From Candidatus Amunia macphersoniae (lineage in GTDB: Bacteria; Chloroflexota; Dormibacteria; Aeolococcales; Aeolococcaceae), in assembly GCA_016464795.1 (NCBI GenBank), contig JAEKNN010000030.1:24195-88194 (forward strand): a stretch of DNA of 64,000 nt, given 5' to 3'. Position 1 is the stretch's first letter. Each line of letters starts with the position of its first letter. The notes under the pieces were generated by a model that worked only from the letters and a program-made list of their open reading frames with translations, ran no database searches and was not told where the DNA came from. The translations under genes were made by a program, and so were the position numbers. This document shows, piece by piece, positions 1-10,528 of the stretch.

Positions 1-1095
1 GGTCGCCGCCAGGACGATCACGCCCTCGTGCGCATCGAAGCCGTCCATCTCCGTGAGGATCTGGTTGAGCGTCTGCTCCTGCTCGTCGTTGCTCCCCACG
101 CGCAGCGCCGCGCTCCGCGATCGCCCCACCGCGTCCATCTCGTCGATGAAGATGATCGCCGGGGCGGCGGTGCGTGCCTTGCTGAAGAGGTCACGCACGC
201 GCGACGCGCCGACCCCGACGATGGCTTCGATGAATTCCGAAGCTGAGATCGAGAAGAACGGAACCCCGGCCTCGCCGGCGACCGCGCGCGCCAGCAGCGT
301 CTTGCCGGTGCCCGGTGCGCCGATCAGGAGCACCCCTTTGGGCACGGTGCCGCCGAGTCGCTCGTACTTGGCGGGCTGCCTGAGAAAATCCACCACCTCC
401 AGCAGTTCCGCCTTGACCTCGTCGATGCCGGCCACATCAGCGAAGGTGGTCGGTGGATGCTCGGCGTTGTACAGCCGCGCACCGCTCTGACCGAAGCGTC
501 CGAGGATGCCGCCCGCCCCGCCCGCCCGCATCGAGGCCATGCGCCGGCTGACGTAGACGAAGAGCAGCACCAGCAATAGCACCGGGCCGAAGCTGAGCAG
601 AAGCGTTTCCCACAGCGGAGTGGCCGGGTTCGGATTCTTCGCGTTGGTGGTGACCTTGTGCTTCAGCAGCAGAGCCACCAGATCATCAGTGGCGAACGAC
701 GGCCGCTGCGTGGAGAAGGCTGTGGCGCTGTCCTGACCAGGGGCAGCGGACACCGGGCTCTTGGCAGTGCCGATGATCGCGTCCGAGGTGGTGGTGACGC
801 TGGTCACGTTGTCGCCCGTCACCTGCTGTACGAACACGTCGTATGGAATCACCACCGACTTGGCTTGGGTGGGGGCGAACAACACGTTCGTGAAGAAGAT
901 GTTGACGGCAAGGAGGATGGCCAGGGTGATCCAGAAGTTCCGTGAGCGAAAGCGGTTCTGGGCCGGTGAGGGTGCGCTCGGTGGCATCCGCCGAGCGGGG
1001 TTGGGGGAGCCCGGGCCGGGCTTGGACGCGGGACGCCAACGTTCCAGGAACGGGCGGCGCGGCTTGGTGTCAGCGCTTCTCGAATCGGCGGCCAT
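1..1095 (-). CDS. ftsH: ATP-dependent zinc metalloprotease FtsH, N-terminal 365 residues (truncated by window edge)
   Basis: Membrane-anchored AAA+ protease that extracts and degrades membrane and regulatory proteins. The reading frame runs from an ATG at 1095 off the left edge. It has a Pro-rich cytoplasmic head, a TM helix near residues 53-73, an extracytoplasmic domain, a second TM near 165-185, then the AAA module with Walker A GAPGTGKT (about 258-265) and Walker B IIFIDE (about 311-316). The second region of homology and the HEXXH protease domain lie outside the window. The head before TM1 (about 50 residues) is longer than in E. coli FtsH. The pore loop reads EAIVGVGAS where E. coli has EMFVGVGAS, so the pore aromatic is Ile here. 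Family identification is secure. Confidence 0.96.
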   Translation of the reverse strand, partial: MAADSRSADTKPRRPFLERWRPASKPGPGSPNPARRMPPSAPSPAQNRFRSRNFWITLAILLAVNIFFTNVLFAPTQAKSVVIPYDVFVQQVTGDNVTSVTTTSDAIIGTAKSPVSAAPGQDSATAFSTQRPSFATDDLVALLLKHKVTTNAKNPNPATPLWETLLLSFGPVLLLVLLFVYVSRRMASMRAGGAGGILGRFGQSGARLYNAEHPPTTFADVAGIDEVKAELLEVVDFLRQPAKYERLGGTVPKGVLLIGAPGTGKTLLARAVAGEAGVPFFSISASEFIEAIVGVGASRVRDLFSKARTAAPAIIFIDEMDAVGRSRSAALRVGSNDEQEQTLNQILTEMDGFDAHEGVIVLAAT

Positions 1096-1119
1096 GGATC
1101 TAGCCTACCGCCCGCGCGG

Positions 1120-1662
1120 CTACGGGAGCGGCGGGGGCATCCAGTCGCGCCCGGGGACCTCAGGGTAGGAGGCTACTCCCAGGGCGTCGTCGGGGTCGAG
1201 CTCGAGCAGGAAGCTGCGGCAGCGGGCCGCTTCGTCCTCCTCGCCGAGCGCGGCCGCGGCGGCGAGGAGCGCGTGAAGCCCGCGCAAGAACCCACGGCTT
1301 CCGGGCTGCGCCCAGCGAACCATGCCCGTCCCTCCCCAACCCTCGCGGCGCAGGCGGTCGAGCCCGCGGTGGTATGCGACCCGCGCGAAGGCGTACGCGG
1401 CGACGGGCTCGTCAGCGGCGAGGCTCAGCTCGCTCAGCCGCGCCCACGCCTCGAGGAGGGTTGGATGGTCGGCCGCGACTCGGAGGAGCGCGTTGCGGCG
1501 GGTCGAGTCGTCGGTACGGGCGATCGCGGCCGCCAGGGCCTGGACCGCTTCGGCGGGCTCTGGGGGGAGGACGGTCTCGTGACGCGAGGGCGAGGGCGAC
1601 ATCGAGGCGGGCGCGCCGGCCACGGACAGCTGGTGGAGCGGGCGCTGCGGGGGGTTCGGCAT
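1120..1662 (-). CDS. DUF3151 family protein
   Basis: A 180-aa soluble protein of unknown function. Its core has the helical, TPR-like signature of DUF3151: an Ala-rich helical region, then YHRGLDRLRREGWGGTG, the tract GFLRGLHALL, and a C-terminal RCRSFLLELDP. DUF3151 is known mainly from Actinomycetota, often as a short conserved housekeeping gene. It is transcribed toward ftsH with a 24-nt gap, so cotranscription is possible. The start is uncertain: ATG at 1662 has no evident Shine-Dalgarno sequence and Met21 (ATG at 1602) is an alternative, because the conserved part begins later. No enzymatic motif is visible. Confidence 0.8.
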   Translation of the reverse strand: MPNPPQRPLHQLSVAGAPASMSPSPSRHETVLPPEPAEAVQALAAAIARTDDSTRRNALLRVAADHPTLLEAWARLSELSLAADEPVAAYAFARVAYHRGLDRLRREGWGGTGMVRWAQPGSRGFLRGLHALLAAAAALGEEDEAARCRSFLLELDPDDALGVASYPEVPGRDWMPPPLP

Positions 1663-1807
1663 GATCGGGGAGCGTAGCCGAGATCGCCTGGCTCGACGCC
1701 AGGCCCCTCGGCCGCCGAGATGGTGCGACCCGTCACCGCGGTGCCATGATGGTCAACGGGTCCCCAACGACGCGAGATTCGCGTGCTGGTGGCCAGAGGA
1801 GTGTCTT

Positions 1808-1963
1808 ATGGGCCCAATCCTGTGGGTTGTGGTGGCAGTGCTGGTGGTGCTGTGGCTGCTCGGATTCGTTGTGGTGCACGTCACCGGCTTCTTCATCCAC
1901 ATCCTGCTGATCCTCGCCGTGCTGGCTGCGATCTTCGCCCTGTTCGACAGGTCGCGCGCCTGA
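1808..1963 (+). CDS. Small Lmo0937-like (DUF5670-type) membrane protein, 51 aa
   Basis: Very short hydrophobic protein with two membrane-spanning stretches (VVVAVLVVLWLLGFVVVHV and FFIHILLILAVLAAIFALF) and a short basic end. Length, the WLLGFV motif and the GFFIHILL motif match the Lmo0937/DUF5670 family of small bacterial membrane proteins of unknown role. The ATG at 1808 is preceded by GAGGAG at suitable spacing, which supports this start over a longer frame from 1661. It stands alone, between divergent DUF3151 and the convergent MFS gene. The next 173 bases (1964-2136) show nothing I can identify. Confidence 0.72.
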   Translation: MGPILWVVVAVLVVLWLLGFVVVHVTGFFIHILLILAVLAAIFALFDRSRA

Positions 1964-2136
1964 GCTTCTCGGTTCAGGCCGTGGCCCCCACGTGGCGAGG
2001 CCGTGTGCTGCGACTCAGCGGGTGGTCACCCTCGGCGTCCACGGCGTGCCACAGCTCACTGATCGCCCAACGGCTCGAGCGCGAGCACGGCCTCACCGTC
2101 ACCCACCTCGTCCCCTGACCACCAACGACACGACCG

Positions 2137-3618
2137 TCATCGCACAGCGCGGATGCGGCTGACCATGACCGTCCCCAGCACGAACCACAGCGTCGCCGCA
2201 CCGAAGACCACCCGATAGCCGAGGTTGTGGCCGCTGGCAATGCCCGCAAAGGCATGACCACTCTCATTGAAGTGATGCAGCACACCGGCAAGAAGCGCCG
2301 GTGCCAGCACTTGGGGCAGCGTGAAGGAGATGTGCCAGAGCGCCATGTCCTTGCCGGCGTCGGCCCCACCGTTGGGCAGGACGTCGCACGCCAGGGCCCA
2401 GTCGACAGCGTAGTACGTGCCGTACCCGACACCGAAGACCACACCGAGCAGGTAGAGCAGGGGCAGGCTGCTCACCAGCCCGAAGAGCAGTACGGCCACC
2501 GCCCCGGCCATGATGCCCCCGGCGCCGTACACGAACATCTTTCGCCGCCCGGTGCGGTCGGAGGTGGCACCGCAGACCAGCGCCGGAGCGATGCCGGCCA
2601 CGATCACGAAGGCCAGCCACAGTGAGCTGGCGAACCCTGTGTTGTCGCCGGTGCCCACCACGTCCTGAAAGTAGAAGCCGATGAACGGAACGATGCTGAA
2701 GATGCCGAACTGCACAAGGAAGCGGGTGGCGAACACCCAGAAGAAATCGCGCTGAGCAAACGGGGTGACGAAGTCGCGGAGCGCCGGCATGTGCCGCCCG
2801 ATCGCCAGAGACCCGAGCAGCGCCAGCAGAAGGATCGCCAGATTCAGGAGATGGACGTGATCGTCGATGAGCAGCCACAGAGTTGCCACGATGAGCACTG
2901 TGAAGACCAGGCCGAATGCCCCGGCGATCGGCTGGATGGCCGGGGAGCGGCCCGCGGCGGAGGCGGCGCGCACGGAGGGCCGCTCATGGGTGCCACGACA
3001 GGTGACCACCAGGGTGACGGTCAACACCACCGCGATGAAGCCGTAGCCGAGCACGACGCCGGCACGCGAGTCATGGAAGATCGCGAAGATCACGATCACG
3101 CCGACCAGCCCAAAGACGGTGCCGACACCGTTCATCACCCCGAGCAGCCCCGACGCGCGACCGCGCTCGGCTTCAGGAACCACGTCGGGGATGACTCCCG
3201 AATAGGCCGCGCCGGCGACGTTGTTGCTGGCCTGCAGCAAGAGGTAGAAGCCGACCAGGAAGTAGGCGGTGCCGGCAAGTGAGAGCAGGATCAGACCGAT
3301 CACATTGATGAGGCTTCCGGCCACCATCCACGGTCGTCGCCTCCCCCACCGGGTCGCGGTTCGATCCGAGAGCCAGCCGACAGCGATCGGCACCAGCAGC
3401 GCGAACACCCCGCCGGCGGCGGTGACCTTGCCGACCAGGATGTCCTTGTTGACTGGATCGACCAGCTTGGCGCCCACCGGGATCAGGGAGACGAAGATCG
3501 GCTGCCAGTGGGCGCCGTTGCCGAACCAGAAGGCGTTGATCGCCAGCAGCCGGCGGTATCCGAGGCGTGCAGGTGGTGCCGGACGATCACCCGCAATCAA
3601 CGGCCCCGGCGTGGTCAC
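2137..3618 (-). CDS. MFS transporter
   Basis: 493-aa polytopic membrane protein of the major facilitator superfamily with about 12 hydrophobic segments. The loop after TM2 holds the MFS motif A as GWLSDRTATRWGRRRP, and an equivalent CGATSDRTGRRKM lies in the second half. An N-terminal FGNGAHWQPIF stretch follows a short Pro-rich head. It is encoded just downstream of serine-glyoxylate aminotransferase (34-nt gap, same strand), so it may carry a carboxylate or sugar acid for the glycolate locus. Substrate cannot be read from sequence; the glycoside-pentoside-hexuronide and SLC45-like branches are the nearest general look-alikes. Confidence 0.85.
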   Translation of the reverse strand: MTTPGPLIAGDRPAPPARLGYRRLLAINAFWFGNGAHWQPIFVSLIPVGAKLVDPVNKDILVGKVTAAGGVFALLVPIAVGWLSDRTATRWGRRRPWMVAGSLINVIGLILLSLAGTAYFLVGFYLLLQASNNVAGAAYSGVIPDVVPEAERGRASGLLGVMNGVGTVFGLVGVIVIFAIFHDSRAGVVLGYGFIAVVLTVTLVVTCRGTHERPSVRAASAAGRSPAIQPIAGAFGLVFTVLIVATLWLLIDDHVHLLNLAILLLALLGSLAIGRHMPALRDFVTPFAQRDFFWVFATRFLVQFGIFSIVPFIGFYFQDVVGTGDNTGFASSLWLAFVIVAGIAPALVCGATSDRTGRRKMFVYGAGGIMAGAVAVLLFGLVSSLPLLYLLGVVFGVGYGTYYAVDWALACDVLPNGGADAGKDMALWHISFTLPQVLAPALLAGVLHHFNESGHAFAGIASGHNLGYRVVFGAATLWFVLGTVMVSRIRAVR

Positions 3619-3652
3619 TGCGCCAGGGCCCCCCTCCTCCCGTCGAGCGAGG

Positions 3653-4822
3653 TCATCGGCTGTCGGCCAGGGAGTCGAGAGCCGCGGTGACGCCGCCCGG
3701 CGTGGAGGGCACCGTCGACCGAGCCAGGCCCATCTCCACCCCGCCGAGAGTGCCGATCAGCGACAACTCGTTGAGATGGCCGACGTGGCCGATGCGGAAC
3801 ACCCTGCCCGCCACCTTGCCCAACCCGGCCCCGAGTGACATGTCGAAATCGTCGAGGATCTGGGCCCGCAACTGGTCGGCGTCGTGACCATCCGGCAGGA
3901 GCACGGCGGTGACTACCGGGGAGTGTTCGCGTTGGTCCTGACAGAGCACCTCCAGGCTCCAGGCGCGCACCGCGCGGCGAGTGGCGTCGGCAAACCGTTG
4001 GTGGCGCGCGAACACGGCAGGCAGCCCCTCCTCCTCGAGCATGAGCAGCGCCTCACGCAACCCGTAGAGGAGGTTGGTCGGTGGCGTGTAGGGGAAGAAC
4101 CCGCGGCTGTTGAACGCGAGTATCTGCGCCCAATCCCAGTAGGAGCGCGCCATGCCGGCGGTCTGCGACGCTGCCAACGCCTTCTCACTCACCGCGTTGA
4201 AGCCGAGACCGGGGGGCAGCATCAACCCCTTCTGGGAGCCGCAGATGGTCACGTCGACGCCCCACTCGTCGTGCCGGTATTCGGTGGCGCCCACTGAGGA
4301 GACTCCGTCGACCATCAGCAAGGTGGGGTGACCGGCCTCATCGATGACGCGGCGGATCTCGGGGATGCGGCTGCAGATTCCTGTCGAGGTCTCGCTGTGG
4401 ACCACCATCACCGCCCGGATGGTTCTGTGGGTGTCAGCCTCGAGCTCCGCCGCCAGAGCCTCCGGGGAAGCGCCGTGGCGCCAGTCGCCGGCAAGCGTGG
4501 TGACCTCCAGCCCGAGGTTGGCGGCCATGTCGCGCCAGAGCACGGCGAACTGGCCCGTCTCGAAGCACACGACCCGGTCGCCGGGTGACAGCGTGTTGAC
4601 GATCGCCGCCTCCCAGGCGCCGGTGCCCGACGAGGGATACATGATCACCTGCCCCTGGGTCCCGAACGGCGTCCTGACCCGCTCGAGGAGATCGTGGACA
4701 AGTGCCGCGAACTCGGGTCCGCGATGGTCGATGGTGGGCATGGAGATGGCGCGCAGGACGCGGTCCGGCACGTTGGTGGGGCCGGGAATCTGCAGGAAGT
4801 GGCGGCCGGTGTGGGTTGTCAT
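3653..4822 (-). CDS. Serine--glyoxylate (or alanine--glyoxylate) aminotransferase
   Basis: PLP-dependent class V aminotransferase of 389 aa that would convert glyoxylate to glycine using serine or alanine. It shows the family opening LQIPGPTNVPDRV, a YPSSGTGAWEAA cofactor loop, SETSTGI, VDGVSSVGA, and the Schiff-base lysine in GSQKGLMLPPG near residue 197. The start is set at the ATG at 4822 (MTTHTGRH); the frame stays open to 4852 but the extra ten residues are not family-like. It is divergent from glcD with only 65 bases between, linking it to glyoxylate made by the glycolate oxidase. Serine versus alanine preference is not decidable here. Confidence 0.92.
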   Translation of the reverse strand: MTTHTGRHFLQIPGPTNVPDRVLRAISMPTIDHRGPEFAALVHDLLERVRTPFGTQGQVIMYPSSGTGAWEAAIVNTLSPGDRVVCFETGQFAVLWRDMAANLGLEVTTLAGDWRHGASPEALAAELEADTHRTIRAVMVVHSETSTGICSRIPEIRRVIDEAGHPTLLMVDGVSSVGATEYRHDEWGVDVTICGSQKGLMLPPGLGFNAVSEKALAASQTAGMARSYWDWAQILAFNSRGFFPYTPPTNLLYGLREALLMLEEEGLPAVFARHQRFADATRRAVRAWSLEVLCQDQREHSPVVTAVLLPDGHDADQLRAQILDDFDMSLGAGLGKVAGRVFRIGHVGHLNELSLIGTLGGVEMGLARSTVPSTPGGVTAALDSLADSR

Positions 4823-4875
4823 CCCTTGATCTTCACAGGCGGGACGAGCCACAGTGGCAACAGCGGCCCACCACC

Positions 4876-4881
4876 TATGCT
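4876..4881 (+). promoter_or_regulatory. Candidate -10 box for a leaderless glcD transcript
   Basis: TATGCT (a TAnnnT box) ends six bases before the glcD ATG at 4888, and no Shine-Dalgarno sequence is present. In Actinomycetota this spacing typically gives transcripts that begin at the A of the start codon. No convincing -35 element is seen, so the call rests on the -10 box and its position. Confidence 0.4.
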
Positions 4882-4887
4882 CTGGGC

Positions 4888-6336
4888 ATGGACAGTGGCC
4901 TGGTCGCGGCCCTCGCCCGCGCGGTGCCGACGGGGGGCTTGATCACCGCGCCGGAGGCGTTGCGGACGTACGAATGTGACGGGCTGACCGGTCACCGTGT
5001 GGTTCCCTCCGCTGTCGTCCTTCCCGAGAGCACAGACCAGGTGGCCGCCTGCGTGTCCGCTTGTCACCAGGCACGGGTTCCCTTCGTCGCGCGCGGCGCC
5101 GGCACCGGGCTCTCGGGCGGCGCTCTGCCGGTCGCCGATGGCGTGGTCATCTGTCTGACACGGATGCGCGCGATCCTCGATGTCGACATCCAGGGGCAGC
5201 GGGTCACCGTGCAGCCCGGCGTCGCCAACCTCCAGGTCAGCGACGCGGTTCGTGCCAACGGTCACTACTACGCGCCCGATCCCTCGAGCCAGTCCGTGTG
5301 CACCATCGGCGGCAACGTCGCCGAGAACTCGGGCGGCGCTCACTGCCTCAAGTACGGCTTCACCACCACTCACGTCGTCGGCGTCACCCTGGTCACCCCC
5401 GACGGCCGCGTCACCACGCTCGGTGGCGCCGTCGCGGATGCGCCTGGGTACGACCTGCTTGGCGTTGTTGTCGGCAGCGAAGGCACGCTCGGCATCGTCA
5501 CCGAGGTGATCCTCAACATCATCCCCATCCCAGAGACGGTGCGCACCATGCTGTGCGGCTTCGCCTCGATGTCCGCGGCGGGCCTCGCGGTGTCGGCGAT
5601 CATCGCCGAGGGAATCACCCCGGCGGCCATCGAGATGATGGACCGGCTCGCCATCGAGGCCGTCGAGGCGGCGGTGCACGCCGACTACCCTCGGTGCCAA
5701 GCGGTGCTGCTCGTCGAGCTCGACGGACCGCGGGCGGAGTGCGCCTCCACGTTTGCCCGCGTTGAGGAGATCTGCCGCCAGTCCGAGGCACAGGAAATTC
5801 GTGTCGCCGCCGATGCGTCACAGCGGGCGATGATGTGGAGGGGACGTCGGGCAGCGTTCGCTGCCATGGGACGGATCAGCCCCGACTACTACGTGCAGGA
5901 TGGGGTCATCCCACGCGGTCGCCTCGCCCCGGTTCTGGACGGCATCGCCGCCCTGGAGCAGGAATACGACCTGCGCGTGGCCAACGTCTTCCACGCGGGT
6001 GACGGCAACCTCCACCCCCTGGTGCTGTACACCGGCTCGCACCACGGCGAGGGCGACCGCGCGCTCGAGCTCGCCGGGCGCATCCTCGATCTGTGCCTCA
6101 GCGAAGGAGGCTCGATCACCGGTGAGCACGGCGTCGGGTCGGACAAGGCGTGCGCCATGCCCAAGATGTTCAGCGAGGGCGCTCTCGAGGTCTTCACCCG
6201 GGTTCGCGCCGCCTTCGATCCCGACGGAGTCTGCAATCCCGGCAAGGTGTTGCCGACACCGCGGCTGTGCGGGGAGGTGCCCGGACCGTACCGTCCGCAT
6301 CCTCTCGAGATCGCCGGCGTGGCCACACGGATGTGA
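4888..6336 (+). CDS. glcD: Glycolate oxidase, FAD-binding subunit GlcD
   Basis: Flavin subunit (482 aa) of the membrane-associated glycolate dehydrogenase GlcDEF, which oxidises glycolate to glyoxylate and passes electrons through GlcF to quinone. The PCMH-type FAD domain is clear: ARGAGTGLSGGALP, TIGGNVAENSGGAHCLKYG and a GSEGTLGIVTEV motif. The C-terminal cap has VFHAGDGNLHPLVLY and TGEHGVGSDK. Length is close to the usual 480-500. The ATG at 4888 is preferred because upstream in-frame codons read antisense to the aminotransferase gene. It is first in glcD-glcE-glcF-aceB, with glcE overlapping by 4 nt. A D-lactate dehydrogenase of the same superfamily is the alternative, but the full DEF set argues for glycolate. 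Confidence 0.93.
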   Translation: MDSGLVAALARAVPTGGLITAPEALRTYECDGLTGHRVVPSAVVLPESTDQVAACVSACHQARVPFVARGAGTGLSGGALPVADGVVICLTRMRAILDVDIQGQRVTVQPGVANLQVSDAVRANGHYYAPDPSSQSVCTIGGNVAENSGGAHCLKYGFTTTHVVGVTLVTPDGRVTTLGGAVADAPGYDLLGVVVGSEGTLGIVTEVILNIIPIPETVRTMLCGFASMSAAGLAVSAIIAEGITPAAIEMMDRLAIEAVEAAVHADYPRCQAVLLVELDGPRAECASTFARVEEICRQSEAQEIRVAADASQRAMMWRGRRAAFAAMGRISPDYYVQDGVIPRGRLAPVLDGIAALEQEYDLRVANVFHAGDGNLHPLVLYTGSHHGEGDRALELAGRILDLCLSEGGSITGEHGVGSDKACAMPKMFSEGALEVFTRVRAAFDPDGVCNPGKVLPTPRLCGEVPGPYRPHPLEIAGVATRM

Positions 6337-7571
6337 GCACCGCAACTGCCATCGACGTTCTCCCCTTCGCGGCGCTGGTGGGTGAGGAGCACGCACTCGC
6401 CGCCCGAGCAGACGACACCGTGCAGGGGGTCTCGCCATCGCTCGTGGTCGAGCCGGCCGACGAGGCAGAGGTGTCGGCGGTGATGCGCGAGGCGTCGCGA
6501 CAGCGGCTGACGGTGGTGGTCCGCGGCGGTGGAACGACACTCGCCTGGGGAACGCCACCGCGACGCTGCGAGCTGCTGCTCTCGACACGCCGCCTCGACC
6601 GCCTGGTCGAGCATCAGCCTGGCGACCTGATCTGCGTCGCCGGCGCCGGGATGACCCTGGCGGCGTTGCAGGCTCACCTGGGACGCGCCCAGGGTCACCG
6701 CCAGCGGCTGATGCTCGATCCCCCGGTCCCGCCGGAAGTGGCCACACTTGGCGGTATCGTCGCCACCGGCTGCTCCGGGCCCCTGAGAACCCGCTACGGC
6801 ACGGTGCGCGACCTGCTCATCGGGGTGCGCTTCGTCCTCGCCGACGGCACCGTCGGCCACGCCGGTGGGAAGGTGGTCAAGAACGTTGCCGGGTACGACA
6901 TCGGCAAGCTCCTCACCGGTTCCCTGGGCACGCTGGCGGTGATCACCCAGGTGGCGCTGCGCCTTCATCCCGCGGCGCCGGACTCGCGCGTGGTGCTGCT
7001 CGACGACAGCACCCCGGAAGCGCTCGCCGCCAGGGTGCAGGGGCTGGCCCGCCTGCCGGTGACGCCGAGCTGCGTCGACGTCATCTGGCCCGACCGCACC
7101 TGCGCCGTCCGTGTCGACAGCTCGGCGGAGGGAGCCGAGCGGCAGGTGCAGATCATCGCCGCGCGCGTTGGTGGGCGCATCCTCGGTGAGGGGGAGGCGG
7201 CCGCGCTGAACTCGTCGCTGGCGCAACGGCCCTGGATGGGCGACGGCGTGGTCGCGGGCATCGCCGCCCCGCGCAGCCGGCTCGCGGAGCTGATCCGGCT
7301 GGCCGGCCGGCACGCCGACGAGGTGGTCGTCCGCGGGCTCATCGGCGTGGCCGAGGCGCGACTTGGCGCGGACCCGGCGCCCATCACCGCACTGCGCAAC
7401 GGCGTGGAACAGCTCGGCGGCCACCTGGTGCTCCACCGATCGCCCCTCCCCCTACGCGACCTGGTCTGGCCCGCGGCGGCCGGGGCCGCGGTCGAGCTGA
7501 TGCGCTCGGTCAAGCATGCGCTCGACCCCCAGGGCGTTCTCGCTCCCGGACGGCACCTGGGGGGCATCTGA
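6333..7571 (+). CDS. glcE: Glycolate oxidase, FAD-binding subunit GlcE
   Basis: Second flavin-domain subunit of glycolate dehydrogenase, 412 aa. It keeps the PCMH FAD fold (VVRGGGTTLAWG, ATLGGIVATGCSGPLR, GGKVVKNVAGYDIGKLLTGS, GTLAVITQ) but is shorter than GlcD and has the C-terminal VLAPGR motif typical of GlcE. Translation starts at GTG 6333, inside the GTGA overlap with the glcD stop, so the two genes are likely translationally coupled. The next gene, glcF, begins immediately after the stop. Long antisense frames over this gene are GC-driven shadows. Confidence 0.91.
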   Translation: MSTATAIDVLPFAALVGEEHALAARADDTVQGVSPSLVVEPADEAEVSAVMREASRQRLTVVVRGGGTTLAWGTPPRRCELLLSTRRLDRLVEHQPGDLICVAGAGMTLAALQAHLGRAQGHRQRLMLDPPVPPEVATLGGIVATGCSGPLRTRYGTVRDLLIGVRFVLADGTVGHAGGKVVKNVAGYDIGKLLTGSLGTLAVITQVALRLHPAAPDSRVVLLDDSTPEALAARVQGLARLPVTPSCVDVIWPDRTCAVRVDSSAEGAERQVQIIAARVGGRILGEGEAAALNSSLAQRPWMGDGVVAGIAAPRSRLAELIRLAGRHADEVVVRGLIGVAEARLGADPAPITALRNGVEQLGGHLVLHRSPLPLRDLVWPAAAGAAVELMRSVKHALDPQGVLAPGRHLGGI

Positions 7572-8914
7572 GTGTCGACCGCCTTCGACGATCACCACCC
7601 GCCGGCAGCCGATCTGATCGCCGATTGCGTCCACTGCGGCTTCTGTCTGCCTGCCTGTCCCACCTACCAGCTCTGGGGCGAGGAGATGGACTCTCCGCGC
7701 GGGCGAATCCTTCTGATGGACGCGGCGCGCCGTGGCGAGGTGGACCTGAACGACACCGTCGTGCAGCACTGGGACGCGTGTCTGGGGTGCATGGCGTGCG
7801 AGACGGCGTGCCCGTCGGGGGTGCGCTACGGACGCCTCATCGAGCAGACCAGACAGCAGGTGGAGCGCCGTTACCGCCGTCCCTGGCCAGAACGCATGTA
7901 TCGCGCCGTCCTCTTCGCGATGCTGCCCTACCCGCTCCGCCTGCGCGTGGTCGCGCAGTTGCTGGCCCTCTACCAGGACAGCGGCGCGCGACGTGTGCTG
8001 CGCCGCTCAGGTGTCATTCGCAGACTTCCCCAACGGCTCCGCGAGCTGGAGGCACTGGCACCGGCACTGAGTCGGCGCCGTCTCGAGGAGAGCCCGCCGG
8101 AAAGGTCCGCTGTGTCAGTGGGACGAGCGCGCCTTCGTGTCACGCTTCTGCGCGGCTGCGTCCAGCGGGCCTTCTTCGGCGACGTCAGCGCGGCGACGGC
8201 GCGCGTGCTGGCCGCCTTCGGCTGCGAGGTGAGCGCTCCCCGGCAGCAGGGGTGCTGCGGTGCGCTCGAGCTGCACAGTGGGCGCGAGCAGGCCGCGCTG
8301 GCCCGCGCACGCGCCCTGATCGCTGCACTGGAGGCCGGTGATCCTGACCGCATCGCAGTCGATTCGGCGGGTTGCGGCGCGTCGATGAAGGAGTACGGCG
8401 AACTGCTCGCGGACGACCCGATCTGGGCCGAGCGCGCCGCCGCCTTCTCCGCAAGGGTTCGCGACGTGTCGGAGATCCTCGACGAGTTGGGACCACCGGC
8501 ACTCCCAATGCACCCCTTGCCGATGCGGCTGGCCTACCACGACGCGTGCCACCTCGCCCACGCCCAGAGGGTGCGCGCTCAACCGCGCCGAGCGCTCAGC
8601 GCCATCCCCGGTGTGGAGCTGATCCCACTTGACGACGCGGATCTCTGCTGCGGCAGCGCCGGCGTCTACAACCTCGTGGAGCCAGGGCCGGCCGCCGATC
8701 TCGGACGGCGCAAGGCGGCATCCATCGCCACGGCCGCGCCGCAGGCACTGGCTGCAGGCAATCCCGGCTGCTTGCTGCAGATCGGCGCCCATCTGTCGCT
8801 CGCGGGACAGGCGATTCCCACCTTTCACCCGGTCGAGCTGCTCGACGCCTCGCTGCGCGGCATCCCCGTCGAACGGTTGCTCGCCGACCGCTCTCGTCTG
8901 CTGGCGATCGACCG

Positions 8915-8918
<4 letters not shown>
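7572..8918 (+). CDS. glcF: Glycolate oxidase, iron-sulfur subunit GlcF
   Basis: 448-aa electron-transfer subunit. Two ferredoxin-type 4Fe-4S motifs lie near the N terminus, [12 protein letters not shown] (about residues 18-29) and [14 protein letters not shown] (about 73-86). They are followed by two CCG domains ([11 protein letters not shown] and [10 protein letters not shown]) that bind a further cluster in the heterodisulfide-reductase-like family. The GTG start at 7572 directly abuts the glcE stop. The arrangement of two 4Fe-4S plus two CCG domains matches GlcF and related lactate or glycerol-3-phosphate dehydrogenase C subunits; the neighbours decide for glycolate. It should sit on the inner membrane face and hand electrons to quinone. 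Confidence 0.93.

Positions 8919-10528
<1,610 letters not shown>

Noticed and set aside
5889..7436. 515-aa open frame antisense to glcE
   Set aside because: It mirrors the GC-rich third-codon bias of glcE, has no recognisable domain and is Arg/Gly/His-rich, as expected for a shadow frame.
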